DNA of 64,000 nt from Eunapius fragilis (lineage: Eukaryota; Porifera; Demospongiae; Spongillida; Spongillidae): NCBI GenBank assembly GCA_963681505.1, contig OY811981.1, positions 2,773,072 through 2,837,071 on the forward strand, given 5' to 3'. Numbering within the stretch: position 1 is the stretch's first letter; each line of letters opens with the position of its first letter. This document shows positions 42,306-64,000 of this stretch, piece after piece. A model generated the notes under the pieces. The model did no database searches and was not told where the DNA came from. It was given only the letters and a program-made list of their open reading frames with translations. The translations under genes and the position numbers were made by a program.

Positions 42306-64000
<21,695 letters not shown>

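Overview
This is a eukaryotic, almost certainly animal, nuclear genome window. A sponge or other non-bilaterian is my best guess: the intron-rich non-muscle myosin II gene and the transposon spectrum fit, but nothing in the window proves the taxon. It is repeat-rich: long inverted repeats, minisatellites with units of about 19-37 bp, (AC)n/(GT)n microsatellites and many long G or C runs. Host genes are found by exon/intron logic, because most long open frames here are repeats or transposons.

Bases 1-42,000 are mainly transposon and accessory territory. There are three Ty3/gypsy elements: A, the 3' part of an element with its LTR (1-2503, +); B, a decayed element (about 13.56-19.01 kb, -); C, a full-length but frameshifted element with 111-bp LTRs and a CCACG target duplication (23607-27826, +). 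An autonomous hAT5/ZMYM-type DNA transposon (14145-17417) sits inside the RT of element B with a 5-bp target duplication. Short relatives with similar termini lie at 21096-21296, 32378-32640 and 39583-39824. Two MITE families recur four times each. There is a 2.2-kb long-inverted-repeat element (3387-5621) and a pair of inverted minisatellite arrays (28.0-29.8 kb).

Threaded between these on the minus strand is the most interesting content: a small family in which an N-terminal array of CxxC zinc ribbons, built as a duplicated ~80-residue unit, appears to be spliced in compatible phase to an AIG1/septin-like P-loop GTPase exon with its own C-terminal Cys-rich domain. Gene 1 is 39416->34148 and looks intact (814 codons by my join). 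Gene 2 is 23123->11068, with a ~10-kb intron full of transposons and a premature stop. A third zinc-ribbon exon (7717->7162) has its partner outside the window. A fragment of a further GTPase copy lies at about 33.42-33.65 kb. A terminal exon with an acidic tail and AATAAA (23439->23176) ends another minus-strand gene just upstream of gene 2.

On the plus strand, C-terminal helicase exons of a BTAF1/MOT1-like protein lie at 40519-42045. A diverged duplicate with an internal inversion lies at 29818-30905. Immediately downstream, a non-muscle myosin II heavy chain gene starts at 42306 and runs off the right edge: 27 exons, 1658 codons, all phases consistent. Its introns carry most of the minisatellites in the right third of the window, including an ~89-copy 25-bp array in intron 3.
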